Both the position numbers and the translations under genes were made by a program. Below the pieces are notes generated by a model. The model was not told where the DNA came from and searched no databases. It was given only the letters and a program-made list of their open reading frames with translations. This document shows positions 20,543-31,100 of a DNA stretch of 64,000 nucleotides, piece after piece; the first letter of the stretch is position 1, and the number at the start of each line of letters is the position of its first letter. The stretch is from Saccharomycopsis crataegensis. Its lineage: Eukaryota; Ascomycota; Saccharomycetes; Ascoideales; Saccharomycopsidaceae. The DNA lies in contig NW_027043820.1 in assembly GCF_037102585.1 (NCBI RefSeq), positions 2,142,501 through 2,206,500 of the forward strand. Reading direction: 5' to 3'.

Positions 20543-21250
20543 ATGTCTTACAACGGTATAGGATTACCATCTGCTAAAGGATCTTCCACAAGTGGCTTCA
20601 TCCAAAGGAATTTGGGCAATTTGAAGTCACACTCCAACTCAAAATACAGTGCACAGTCAAATAAATATGAGCATCGCAAACAGTTGAAACTCACCAACGA
20701 GAAGAACGAATTGAAACTCAAACAGCGGCTCAATTTCAAAGGCGATGAGGAAATTATAAATCACGAGAAGAAGCGTCTCCTCGAAGTCAAGTGCTTGGAG
20801 TATCGAGACAAGCTCGAGGAGGCCGCAGAGTTGCAAGGTGATGAACCAGTAGATGAAGACGCAATCGATGAACAAGTAAATAAATATAGACAACAGTTGC
20901 TAAAACTTCTAGATGAAGATCCCGAATATTTGGTCAAAGGAACCGTGAAGAGATCAAGAGATGGCCGGGTTTCAAAAGAGTCTCTACGGAAAAATAATTT
21001 TGATCTACACAATATGACAAGGCAAAAAGAATTGGAGAACCAAAGATTCTCAGAAGCCTTCAGACTAGAAAATAATGAGCTGGAAATCCAAAAGCCCAAC
21101 CCCGATAGGGAATTACAAACCCAAGTTCTGAAAGATGAAACCATCGAACAGGAAAGGAAACCAGTGTACCAGCGAGTGAGTGTCGAAAGAACATACAACA
21201 GCACTACCAGTGGTGAAAGGAAGGCTTCCAAGGAGGACATTGACTATTAG
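20543..21250 (+). CDS. CWC21: Spliceosome-associated Cwc21 (SRRM2-type N-terminal motif)
   Basis: 235 residues. The N-terminus MSYNGIGLPSAKGSSTSGFI followed by QRNLG is the hallmark of Cwc21/SRm300, the part that enters the spliceosome core and touches Prp8 and Snu114. The cwf21 domain follows: a three-helix Lys/Glu region with INHEKKRLLEVKCLEYRDKL and a DEQVNKYRQQLLKLL helix. The C-terminal half is charged and poorly conserved. In yeast the protein is a non-essential part of activated (Bact to C) spliceosomes and interacts with Isy1. The start was chosen at MSYNGIGL because this motif is N-terminal throughout the family; the open frame extends 56 codons further with no ATG that matches. Length is longer than the S. 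cerevisiae protein (135), closer to other fungi. Confidence 0.93.
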   Translation: MSYNGIGLPSAKGSSTSGFIQRNLGNLKSHSNSKYSAQSNKYEHRKQLKLTNEKNELKLKQRLNFKGDEEIINHEKKRLLEVKCLEYRDKLEEAAELQGDEPVDEDAIDEQVNKYRQQLLKLLDEDPEYLVKGTVKRSRDGRVSKESLRKNNFDLHNMTRQKELENQRFSEAFRLENNELEIQKPNPDRELQTQVLKDETIEQERKPVYQRVSVERTYNSTTSGERKASKEDIDY

Positions 21251-21726
21251 AGTCTGGTTATTTGTAGACTCGGAGGATGTGCAATGACGCAGCTAATGAT
21301 CGCCACACGACACGAAGCTGTCAAAATGAGTTACCACCCAAACCGGAAAGAGGTTGGCTGGGTGTTGGGCAGATAGGTTGGTGGTCATGATGATGTTTCC
21401 TGGGGAGTTTTCTTTACACCCTTTTTTTTTATTTTTTGTATATGTAAATCCAGCCTTGCTAGCAACTGGTTATTATAACATTGTGTAACGCCAACAACAG
21501 CTAGCTAGCATCAACAATCTTGCTGGGTTGGGCGGAAATCCACAATGCTGGCTCGGGCAAATGACGGGTAAATAGCACCTTTGTGTGGATAGCAACAACA
21601 ACAACAACAACAACGACAGCAGAAAAAAAAAATTAAAATTTCATCCTTCCAACATTTCTTAATTTAATTTTTTTTTTTTTTCCCTAATTCCCATCCATTG
21701 ACCCCACCCACCACCAGTATTTCAAA
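21251..21726. promoter_or_regulatory. Promoter of the eisosome-like gene
   Basis: About 475 bases with an AACAAC triplet tract near 21590-21615, several A/T-runs and the pair GCTAGCTAGC near 21502. No gene is seen. Confidence 0.5.
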
Positions 21727-24156
21727 ATGGCTAAGAAACCAGATCCTTTTGCGGCCCTTGATACCCCTCAACCTAAGAAAAGATCGTTTTTGTCTTCCTT
21801 GTTTGGCGGTAGCAAATCTAAGTCCGCCACCGACAATAAGCAACCGGAAGCTGCCGCTCCAGAAACTTACAGTTCACCTTTTAGAACCGGTGAAGCAAAG
21901 AAAGAAAAGCCTTCTGACAGCTTGAAGGATAATTATAATCCGCCAGACTTGCAAAAGAAATCGAAGACTCCAAAAGATTTCACTTCCGGCACTAAATTGA
22001 CCCAAGATTTGACCGACAAGCCTTCCAAGAGATTTTCCATTAGAAATTTCTTTACCTCTGCTCCAGCACCTGTTGTCGCCAAGGAATCCAAACCAGTTGA
22101 AGAAACGTCTGCTGAAACTGAAGGAAAAAGTGTCAAGTCCAAGGAAGAGGAGTCAATCAATGAAGCTGAAGAACAATTGACCGGTGCCGCTGAAAATGTC
22201 CCAGCCTCCTCAGAAATTGAACCTTCCCAGCCATCTGTCAAGGACGCTGCCATCGTCAATAAGGAAGTTGAACCAAAAGTAGTAGAAGAAGAAGAGGAAG
22301 AAGAGGAAGAGAAGGAGAAGGAAGAAACTGAACCAGTATTAGAAACTCCAGAGGCAAAAGAAGAATCTTCTGAAGAAAAACCAGCCGAAGAAGAAAAAGT
22401 CGCCGAGGAAAAGGCTATCGAAGAAACTGAAAAGTTAGAAGAGCCAGTTGAAGATGAAGCACAAGAGGCCGCTGATGAAGTTGAAGAAGTTTCCCCTGAG
22501 AAACCAATTACTGAGTCCTCAGAAGTTGTCGATGAACCAAAGGAAGCTAAAGATGAAATTGTCAAAGACGCCGAATCTAAGGCTCCTGAAACTAATGAAA
22601 AGGAAAATGAAACCGAAGAACCTGTGGCTTCCGCTTCTGGCAATAAAGACATTGACGTCGGTGCTGGATTAGTGATGAAGCACAAGGATGTTCTTACCAT
22701 TGCTAAGGCTAAGATTGCCCCAATATTAGTCAAGTTGGATTCCAATGCCAAAAAGCAACAAATGACCGATGAAGAGTATGAAGAATACAAAAAGCAAGAA
22801 CGTCAAGCCAAACATGACACCAAGTTGCAAAAGTTGAAGGAAAAAAATGACACCAAGTTCATCAAAAAGGAGACCAAGTATAACTCTAAAATTGAAGAAT
22901 TGAAGAACAAGATTTCTGATTTGGAAGCCAAGATAACTACTGCCAAGGAAGAACATGTCAAGGGTTTGGAAGATGCCAAGAAGCAACATGAAGAAGCATT
23001 ACAACAAGAAAAGGAAAAATTCGACACTGACAAGGAAAACTTGATCAAGGAACACGAAAGCTTGAAATCTAAAAAAGAGCAAGAAATCGAAGAGCTTGTT
23101 TCCAATCAAAAGAAAACCAAATTGAATATTAAAGTGGCGGAAGCTCAAAAGGCAGAATTTGAAACCAAATCAAAGTTGTTGACTGTCAATATTGGGGAAT
23201 TGGAAAACCAATGGAGTGACAAGAAGAAAGAATTGGCCCAATTAGAAGAGAAGTTGAAAACTCAACAACTGGAACTTGGTGAGCTTAAAAAATCCCATGC
23301 TGAGACCGTCGATGCTATTGCTAAAGAATCTTCAAAACAAGCTGAATTGGACGCGATTATTACTGGAACCACCAGCGAAATTGCCAATGCCAAGGAGTCT
23401 ATCAGAATTTATGAAGGTCAATTGAGTAAATTGAAGGAAGAATCGGCTGAAAGAAAAGGGTTATACGAAAAATTGACCCAAAACTTGAAGGAACAACAGG
23501 AATTTGAAGATCAATTGAATGAAACCAAGGCTGAAAAGGAAAAAGAAGTTGATGCGTTGAAGAATGTCGGCAAGAAAGCTAAAGTTGTTGAAACTCCAGA
23601 AACTGAAACCAAAGAAACCGTTGCTTCTAAATCAACTGATATTGCACAACTGTCTAATGCTCAAACAAGCGAGCTCAAACCAACTGAAGTTACTACAACT
23701 GAAGTTAAACCAACTGAAGTTAAACCAACTGAAATTAAACCAACTGAAGTTAAACCAACTGAAGTTAAGCCAACTGAAATTAAACCAACTGAAGTTGAAC
23801 CAACTGAAGTTGAACCTATCATTAAAACAACCGAAGCTCCAAAGACAACAATCGAAACAGTTGAAAAAAATACCACTGAGGTTGCTGAACCAAAATTGTT
23901 GCCAGAATCCACAAAAACCGAAGCAACAGAATTACCAGAATCAACACCAAAGACTGAAGCTTCTGCTGCTGCTGATGATGAAAGCCAAAAGGCCTCTGCT
24001 GAAGCTGATGCTTCAGTTACTGAAGCCGCCGTCAATGATACCATGGCTAGTGAACCAGAAGCAACGGAAGTCCCAAAATCTCCAACCCAGAATGGTGCCA
24101 ATAAGGGTAAGAACAAGCCAAAGAAAAAGAAGAAAAAGAATGGCAAGAAGAAATAA
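21727..24156 (+). CDS. Coiled-coil protein, possibly eisosome component (Eis1-like)
   Basis: 809 residues in four parts. Residues 1-110 are basic and Ser/Pro-rich (FAALDTPQPKKRSFLSSLFG; KPSKRFSIRNFFTSAP), plausible for membrane or phosphoregulated binding. Residues about 110-300 are extremely Glu/Ala-rich. A conserved-looking block at about 315-360 (GAGLVMKHKDVLTIAKAKIA then PILVKLD, MTDEEYEEYKK) opens a coiled coil of about 300 residues. The tail has PTE[VI]K repeats and ends in a Lys-rich run. The block before the coil recalls Eis1/YMR031C and YKL050C, eisosome proteins of the plasma membrane, but the match is from memory. High Lys/Glu codon bias (AAG, GAA) suggests good expression. A generic coiled-coil scaffold is the alternative. 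Confidence 0.55.
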   Translation: MAKKPDPFAALDTPQPKKRSFLSSLFGGSKSKSATDNKQPEAAAPETYSSPFRTGEAKKEKPSDSLKDNYNPPDLQKKSKTPKDFTSGTKLTQDLTDKPSKRFSIRNFFTSAPAPVVAKESKPVEETSAETEGKSVKSKEEESINEAEEQLTGAAENVPASSEIEPSQPSVKDAAIVNKEVEPKVVEEEEEEEEEKEKEETEPVLETPEAKEESSEEKPAEEEKVAEEKAIEETEKLEEPVEDEAQEAADEVEEVSPEKPITESSEVVDEPKEAKDEIVKDAESKAPETNEKENETEEPVASASGNKDIDVGAGLVMKHKDVLTIAKAKIAPILVKLDSNAKKQQMTDEEYEEYKKQERQAKHDTKLQKLKEKNDTKFIKKETKYNSKIEELKNKISDLEAKITTAKEEHVKGLEDAKKQHEEALQQEKEKFDTDKENLIKEHESLKSKKEQEIEELVSNQKKTKLNIKVAEAQKAEFETKSKLLTVNIGELENQWSDKKKELAQLEEKLKTQQLELGELKKSHAETVDAIAKESSKQAELDAIITGTTSEIANAKESIRIYEGQLSKLKEESAERKGLYEKLTQNLKEQQEFEDQLNETKAEKEKEVDALKNVGKKAKVVETPETETKETVASKSTDIAQLSNAQTSELKPTEVTTTEVKPTEVKPTEIKPTEVKPTEVKPTEIKPTEVEPTEVEPIIKTTEAPKTTIETVEKNTTEVAEPKLLPESTKTEATELPESTPKTEASAAADDESQKASAEADASVTEAAVNDTMASEPEATEVPKSPTQNGANKGKNKPKKKKKKNGKKK
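23677..23817 (+). repeat. 15-bp tandem repeats coding KPTEV/KPTEI
   Basis: About nine copies of a 15-base unit (AAACCAACTGAAGTT and variants) lie inside the coding sequence and give KPTEV, KPTEI and EPTEV pentapeptides. The unit is a multiple of three, so copy number can change without breaking the frame. Confidence 0.9.
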
Positions 24157-24671
24157 ATGAATGGGTTCGAATTTTTTGGCTAATCGCTACGTCCCGTTAT
24201 ATGTTTTGTTTGTTTGACTTGGTTAAAAACCTCAATTCTTGTATCATCAGTATGAATTTTTTAATTTTTTAATTTTTCCTAATTTTCTCTATTTTATTTC
24301 TGTTTTTATTTATTTTCTTTCTCTCTTTAAAAAAAAAAAAAATACTTTTAGTGTCGTAAAAGAATTAATATCTCATTTTCTGAAAGCCTTTTTGCTTTTT
24401 TCTAAGAACGAAATTTCTTAAAACAAAGGTACAAAAAATATATGTTTTCCCATAATTAAAATAAAATAAAAGACCAAGAAACCATAACATAACATACGAG
24501 TAGATAAATTCAAATTCAAACCTGGGTAAATAAATGAATAAATTAATTAATTAATTAATTAATATATAAAAAGATTATTTAGTTAAAAAATAAAACAAGC
24601 CAATAATTATACAACGTGAATGGACGCAAGAAGACAGAAGTAAATGAAGAAGACTACTCAATAAAATAACG
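24157..24671. other. Convergent 3' regions of the eisosome-like gene and SMC5
   Basis: About 515 AT-rich bases between two converging genes, with TAAT repeats near 24540-24562 and A/T-runs. No gene is seen. GGTTCGAAT near 24164 resembles a B box but belongs to no tRNA. Confidence 0.5.
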
Positions 24672-27600
24672 CTATCTCCAAAAATCATCGGAAACTTTGT
24701 GATTCGCCATTATACAATGAACAGCCATCTTCTCATGGTAGAATAAATTGGTCAACAATTTAGGAGTGATCAAAAAGTATTGCGAGTAATTGCCTTGCTC
24801 ATCACTTTGACACGCACTTTCCACCATATATTTATGAACAATACTTTCATTCTTTGGATCCATACCTTGATTAATTTCATCCACAACCCTGAATGGAGAA
24901 CTTGTCAAACCTTGTAAAGACAACATGAAGAAAATAGTCGACACCGCTCTTTCACCACCAGATTGAATAAATGGATCCAACACCCTCAACTCACCTTCAT
25001 CTCTGAATTTAACCAACAACTCCAATTTCCAATCTTTCAAACCAGTAGCGGCTTTATTCAATATAACTTCACCAGCACTGGCCACCGCCACAAACTTCTT
25101 TGAAAAATTCTTGGAAATATTTTGTACCAAGTTATCAAGTCTTTCTTCCCACGGACCTTTAATTTCGTTAATTTGTTTCTCATGCATGGCAAGATTGGCC
25201 TTGAGATCTGGGACAATCTTGGCGATCTCTTCCAATTTTCTCTCAATAGTTTGTAATTTATCAATAGAGGAAGAAGAAGCATCTTCAAGCGACCCGATTT
25301 CATCCTTTATTGCTTCAATCCTAGCAACAATATATGGCTCTGTTAAATGGTCCTCGGCTTGGTAAACAGCCGCCAATTCACCAATCTGTAGTCTTAATTC
25401 CTCAGAGTATTCTGCTGTTATAGCCTTCAACTTCTTGACTTCATTGGATTTTCTTGCAATATCATATTGCTTCGTAGCTTTTTCAACTTCATCCTTAAAT
25501 CTGGCCTTGAAACCATCCAATTCAGCACCCATCTTAACCATAGAGACCATTTTATTGTGTAATTCAATTTTTTCAAATTCAAGAGAAGTCAATTCATAAG
25601 AAAATTTGTTAATCTCCACCACTGGTATCGCCAATTCTTCAATAGCTTCGATTCTTTTCTGAAGAAGAGAAGTAATCTTCCTTTCAACTTTTACAATGGT
25701 GGAACTCATATCTTTTTCAGCTTCCTGAATCAAAGCATCACGAGCAGTCTCTTTTCTTTCAAGTTTGTTTTTGAGATTATGAATGCTACTTCTCAACCCA
25801 TTGATTTTACCATGTTCTTTATTCCAGTGATCATAATCGGCCCTATATTGATCCAGCTGGGATTTCAATTCAGAAAGTCTTTCATTTTGCGGAGAAGCTT
25901 CTTGGTTAATTCGCAACAACTGAGCTTTCAAATTATCAATTTCCTTTTCAGCATTATCATTGATATCTTTACTACCAAATAACGGGGATTTAAATATTCT
26001 TATTTGCTCAGCAGAACACACAGCTTGCTTTGATCCATATCTAGATCTAGTGATTCTGTAAATTGTATCACCAGCACAGATAATCCCGAACATTGGTTTT
26101 CCATTGCTACCGACTTTTTGTGCATTTTCCAATTGCTGTGGTAATATGTCATTCAACCTAACAGGAACATTATACATACTTTCATAAACAGTTTTTATGA
26201 CTTCTTCCGGACCCTTAATGAAGTCAATTAAATAACCATCAAAGCCCATCTTTTTAATTTGCTCATCTGTGAAATTTCTACCTGAAGTCTTTCCTGGAAC
26301 TCTCATTGATACATTAATGTCACCAAAAATACTTTTGCTCACTTGATCATTCGTCTCTTGGGATTTAGCAGTGAATGCCAATTTAGTGTTGTTATCAACC
26401 AACGCTTCAAAATATTTTACATATCTATCATCAGTAATATTGGTAGACAAAATTGGCGGTTCAAATAATTTGTGAGCCAATTGGGGATTCTGTCTAGCCC
26501 GTAGTACTGCGGACTTTGTGTCTCGAAATTGTTTTGACTTGATTCTATCAAGAACACCAATCTTATCATTTGATTTGATTTGTTTTTGCAAATTATAGAT
26601 TTTATTGTTGATTCTATCAGCCTTGCTCTTAGCATCTCTAATGATGTCTTTCAACTCATTGATTTCAGGAGTCAATTCACCTTGCTTTTCACGGGCTTCG
26701 AGTCTCTTTTGGTGAACAGACCTTAACTCTGCTTCATCAACTTCTGGAATATTTTGCAAATCCGTTTTTATTTGAGAAATTTCTTCAATAACTTTCATTA
26801 ATTCTTCTCTTTTACGCTCAGATCTGCTTTGCAATTTTGATTTTTCTGATTCATACTTTTCAATTGTCCTATCAATATCAGCTTTGAGCTTTGTTTTTTC
26901 TTTGAGATCATTCTTCACGTCCAGAACATGGGATTTGAGATTCTCAATTTTTCGTCCTTTCTTATTGATTTCTTTTTCAAGCTGTGAAGTCCGCTCATCC
27001 AAAGGATTGGCAAATTTGAGAAATTTTTTGTGTTTGGCTTGCAAAGCATCCCTTCTTTCTTTCAAATTTGCAGCCTTCTTTTTACGATCCCTGACAATCG
27101 CATAAGGAAGCAATTTTTCATGAAGGTCTAATTCATCTTTCTTTTGCTTGAACTTCAAAAACTTTTCCGCCTCTTCTTTCAATCTTTCACGGCTGGCTTC
27201 AATATTGGCCAAATTCTCTTCATTTCTTTCAAGTTCCTTCTTGATTTCATATCTAGAGGCATCCAATTCAATCAACTTTTCGTGTTGCTCCAATAAATGA
27301 GGATCGGTGGCTCTTTCAGTTTCCATTAACAATGCCTCAGGCTTCAAAGCAGCAAATGAAGACACTTTATCCTGGGGTAAGAAACAACATAAGTTGTTCA
27401 ATTGGAGATTTAGGTGCTTCAAGAGTTTAGCAATAACTCTCTCATCCTTTTTAGCATTGTCAACAAACCACTCAGACTTTTCCTTCGATTTAGCCTTAGG
27501 ACTTCTAGTCATCTCTCTTCTGATGGTTATAGTTTTCTTATCACGATGATCAAATTTCAAAGTAATTTCAATGAAGCAGAAGTCTTCGCCTTCTTTGATG

Positions 27601-27923
27601 AAATCCACTGCATATTTTTGTCTGCCCAACAATTCAGGCTTGCCTCCTAAGCCTAGACAAATAGCACAAACAAAGGTGGATTTACCAGTACCATTGGGAC
27701 CAATAATCATATTCAATGTTGGGGATAGAATGAATTCAGTTTTAGAATAAGTGACGAAATTCTTCAATTTGATTTTAACAATATTACCATCGTTGTATTT
27801 GTCCAAATCAATTTCGTCATCATTTTCGTGTCTAGTTTTCATCCTTTTGGTTGTTCTTGAATCAAGTTCATCAATAGATGAACCGTTACGATGATTATAT
27901 ACCGGAGAGACAACAGAAGACAT
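24672..27923 (-). CDS. SMC5: Smc5, core of the Smc5/6 complex
   Basis: 1083 residues from the ATG at 27923 (MSSVVSPVYNHR). The head domain has Walker A GPNGTGKST within LSPTLNMIIGPNGTGKSTFV, preceded by IVKIKLKNFVTYSKTEF. Long coiled coils flank a hinge at about residues 440-620 (GVLDRIKSKQF, PILSTNITDDRYVKYFEALV, SRYGSKQAVCS). The C-terminal head shows SGGERAVSTIFFMLSLQGL and FRVVDEINQGMDPKNE, the Smc5 form of the signature and Walker B. Smc5 pairs with Smc6 and the Nse subunits, including the SUMO ligase Mms21, to resolve recombination intermediates. Length matches the family (1093 in S. cerevisiae). CGCG-containing sequence (ACGCGCG near 27992) about 70 bases upstream might serve MBF. Confidence 0.97.
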   Translation of the reverse strand: MSSVVSPVYNHRNGSSIDELDSRTTKRMKTRHENDDEIDLDKYNDGNIVKIKLKNFVTYSKTEFILSPTLNMIIGPNGTGKSTFVCAICLGLGGKPELLGRQKYAVDFIKEGEDFCFIEITLKFDHRDKKTITIRREMTRSPKAKSKEKSEWFVDNAKKDERVIAKLLKHLNLQLNNLCCFLPQDKVSSFAALKPEALLMETERATDPHLLEQHEKLIELDASRYEIKKELERNEENLANIEASRERLKEEAEKFLKFKQKKDELDLHEKLLPYAIVRDRKKKAANLKERRDALQAKHKKFLKFANPLDERTSQLEKEINKKGRKIENLKSHVLDVKNDLKEKTKLKADIDRTIEKYESEKSKLQSRSERKREELMKVIEEISQIKTDLQNIPEVDEAELRSVHQKRLEAREKQGELTPEINELKDIIRDAKSKADRINNKIYNLQKQIKSNDKIGVLDRIKSKQFRDTKSAVLRARQNPQLAHKLFEPPILSTNITDDRYVKYFEALVDNNTKLAFTAKSQETNDQVSKSIFGDINVSMRVPGKTSGRNFTDEQIKKMGFDGYLIDFIKGPEEVIKTVYESMYNVPVRLNDILPQQLENAQKVGSNGKPMFGIICAGDTIYRITRSRYGSKQAVCSAEQIRIFKSPLFGSKDINDNAEKEIDNLKAQLLRINQEASPQNERLSELKSQLDQYRADYDHWNKEHGKINGLRSSIHNLKNKLERKETARDALIQEAEKDMSSTIVKVERKITSLLQKRIEAIEELAIPVVEINKFSYELTSLEFEKIELHNKMVSMVKMGAELDGFKARFKDEVEKATKQYDIARKSNEVKKLKAITAEYSEELRLQIGELAAVYQAEDHLTEPYIVARIEAIKDEIGSLEDASSSSIDKLQTIERKLEEIAKIVPDLKANLAMHEKQINEIKGPWEERLDNLVQNISKNFSKKFVAVASAGEVILNKAATGLKDWKLELLVKFRDEGELRVLDPFIQSGGERAVSTIFFMLSLQGLTSSPFRVVDEINQGMDPKNESIVHKYMVESACQSDEQGNYSQYFLITPKLLTNLFYHEKMAVHCIMANHKVSDDFWR

Positions 27924-28174
27924 TCTCAATCTTCAATTAAATTCAGCAATCGCGGTTTTGTTCCTGGTTGATTATTGTACCACAAGCATTGATACGCGCG
28001 TTTTTTTTTTTAAAAAAAAAAAAAAAGTTGCATTTCGTGGATCATACGCCAAATGGTTGAAAAAGCAAAACAATGCGTAGACCATCAAAATTTATAGCCA
28101 CATCCGCAGTAGAAAAAAATAAATGACACTATATTAAAATACAAATATATTACACAAGTAATTTTACAGTTATA

Positions 28175-31100
28175 CTAATCATTAGATTCCTCGATCTTGA
28201 TAGAGCTTGAAGTTCCCAGTACATTAGGATTTGCTGCTGAGTTTGGAGCTTCTGTTGTTGGTGTATTTGAGGTTTCTTGTTCCTTCTTATTTAAGGTCGA
28301 GTTTGGTGTTCCTCCAATACCACTAGTCAAAATTGCGGGGACCTGCTTTGGAGCTTTATTATACTTTTTCTTTTCTTTTGCATTTTCAGCATCCATAAGG
28401 TTTTTTCTCAACTTTTCTGATATGTTTTCATCTTGTAAACCATCAACAGTGTACCACAAGTAATATGAAGGAGTTTTTATACCATTCGCAATTATTAGTT
28501 CCATCTTCTTATAGACTTTTTCCTGGTCGATGAAACTATTCCGAATCAACTCCATGAACCTAGCAGGAACATCCTGGAGCATCACAGTCATAGTGATGTA
28601 TTTAATAAATTCCTTATTTTTGTCTTCATTATTCCCTGAATTTTCCTCGTTTTCATATCCTTCGGAGGTCTCGTTTTCCGACTCGTCATCTGAATCCGAA
28701 TCAATAGGATTGTTCTGCTTCTTTTCCTTGGATGCAAGTCTTCTGCTCTTCCTTGGGACAAATCTTTTCTTTGCTTTTCTTCTGCCTGGTTTCTTCTTAC
28801 CTTTTCCTTTATCTTCATCCTGTTTTTTTTCTCCAGTACTTTTACCATCCACAATTTCTTTGTCGCCTTCTTCATCAGCTTCTTTGTCTTTTTTTTTGTC
28901 AACTTCTTCATCATCTTCTTTCAGATCATCCTTTTTGGATTCCTTAATTTCATCCTTTTTGGGATGCTCATTAGCATCCTTCATGTCCTCATCTCTGTCT
29001 TGTTCATTCTTCAAAGATTCATTATTATCGTCCACATCTTTAGAAGATGGTGCTTTCGTCTTCTCCAGAATACCTCCAACTTGTTTATCTGCGTTCTTTT
29101 CCTCGTTATTCTTTTCGAGTTCCTTCTTGTCATCTTTAACCACATCCTCATTTTCGTTCTTCATCACAACATCTTCATTTTCGTTCTTCATCTTCTTATT
29201 TTCATTTTTCATCTTTTCCTCCTCCTCATTTTTCTTTTGTTCTTCCTCCTTCCTAATTTTCTCTTCCTTCTCTTTTTTTTCCTCTATTTCAGTAAGCTCT
29301 TTCAAAAGTTCTTTAGACCTCTTGTCTTCAATCATTATAAAAGATATTAAGAGCTTATTTCCTCCTACCTCCTCAATAATAGATTCTTTAGGAATTCTAA
29401 ATCTTTCAGTTGGAACTTCACTATATTCAAACACTAAATCAGCATCCTTTAAATATCTTTCTTGAAAGGCTGTCAATTTAAGCTCTTTAGACAGTTCGGG
29501 TTTTGGTGGTTTTACTTTCTTCACTTTTGGTTCTTTGGGTGGTTTAGGCTCTTTTATTTTCTTCGGACGTCCAACAGGCTTTGGCAGAGATATTGATTGC
29601 CCTCGTGATGTTGAAGACCCATTATTTCCTGGCCATAAATTTGCATTATTCAACTTCTTTGATGCTTCTTGTTTAGCTTCTATCTCAATCATTTCAAAAA
29701 AAATTCTTGGGTCATCAATACCTCGTCTGCCCATATCTCTAGCCTTTTTTATATAGCCTTGGAATTCATGAATTTGTTGAGGTGAGGACTTGCCAGAAGC
29801 CACAATTTTCATCAATGCATCTAAATATGGATCAATTCTCGCAATAGAGTTCAAGTTACGAATCATAATCGTATTTTCCGGGCTTTGCATGATGTCATTG
29901 GAAGGTCTAGATTTTGCAACAGGCTGTTTTTGTGGTTTTGGAGCCAAGGATGCGGATGGCTGCGTTTGCAAAGTTTGCGTGCTGGGTTTCACAGGAATAT
30001 TAGATGTACTATTATTGGATCCATTGGTTATTGGAATGCTCGATGTTTTTGTTGGTGCCTGTGTTGTTGAGCTAACAGTATTGCCAAAACCACTGTTAGC
30101 CTTGTTACTTTCACTGGTCTGAGCATTCGATGCAGGAATGAGTTTTATATTGGAAACACCTGTCAAATTTGGGTTCGCTGGTTTGAGTCCATTTGGGCTA
30201 TCCTTAGTTACCGGGTTAATTGGGCTAGCATCGGCTACTGGTCGGCTAATCTTATCTGCTGTATTTTGCTTTGAGTCACTGTTGCCTACGAACGTTTCTT
30301 TTGATTTGTCGCTGTTAGATGATGAGATTTGAAGAGCACTGTTGTTTGCTGTGCTTGGGGTTGAGTTTTTGTTATTATTTGTTGATATTACCTTGGAGCT
30401 ATTATCATTATTATTTGATGATGGTGTTCCCAGCTCATTATTATCAGATGTGACTGGTTTTGGGTCATTAGCTTTTTCTGTTAATGTTTTAGGAGCATTA
30501 TTATTTGGCAGTACTATATTCAGCTGACTACCATTTTTAATGACTGGTTTTAGGCCATTATTCGCCACAACAGGTGTTGGATTATTATTAACTGCTGATA
30601 TTGGTTTCAGATCACTGCTGCCTGTCATTTGTTTTGAATCATTACTAACCGATCCCGTTGGCTTCAAATCATTCTTATTTGCTGGTTGTAAGTTATTCAT
30701 GTCCCCTGAATCTGGTTTTACTTCCTGGACTGCTTTTAATTGTCGTTCTCTATCTTCCTCTAATTTTTTCTGCTTAAGTTCCAGCTTCTTTTTCATGTCC
30801 TCTTCTCTAGCCAATCTTTTTTGAAGTTTTATCTCCTTTTTCTGCTTCATAGATATTTCATATTGCTTTTCAATTTCATCATTTTTTAGAATGAACAATC
30901 TAACATCGAATAAATGTGGACCAACAACCATTGAGCAATCGCATAATTTATTCATACGGTCCCTGATGTTCGATCTTTTTTCTTGTTTCGATTCGTCATC
31001 TTCTTCTTCATCTTCTTCCTCTTCTTCAACTTTGATTTTTTTATCTGGTTTTCCCTGCTGTGCCTCTATCTTGGAATTGGCGTATTTCTGTTGTCTTTCT

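Noticed and set aside
21933-22790. 285-codon Ser-rich frame opposite the eisosome-like gene
   Set aside because: Mirror of Glu/Ala/Lys codons; no start signals or motifs.
23564-24160. 198-codon Leu/Gln/Lys frame in another frame of the eisosome-like gene
   Set aside because: Overprinted frame caused by the regular repeat; no independent support.
24160-24175. B-box-like GGGTTCGAATTTTTT after the eisosome-like gene
   Set aside because: Upstream sequence is coding (a Lys run), with no A box or cloverleaf.
28530-29465. 311-codon frame opposite SWC3
   Set aside because: Shadow of the Glu/Lys-rich coding region; Ser/Phe-rich composition is its mirror.
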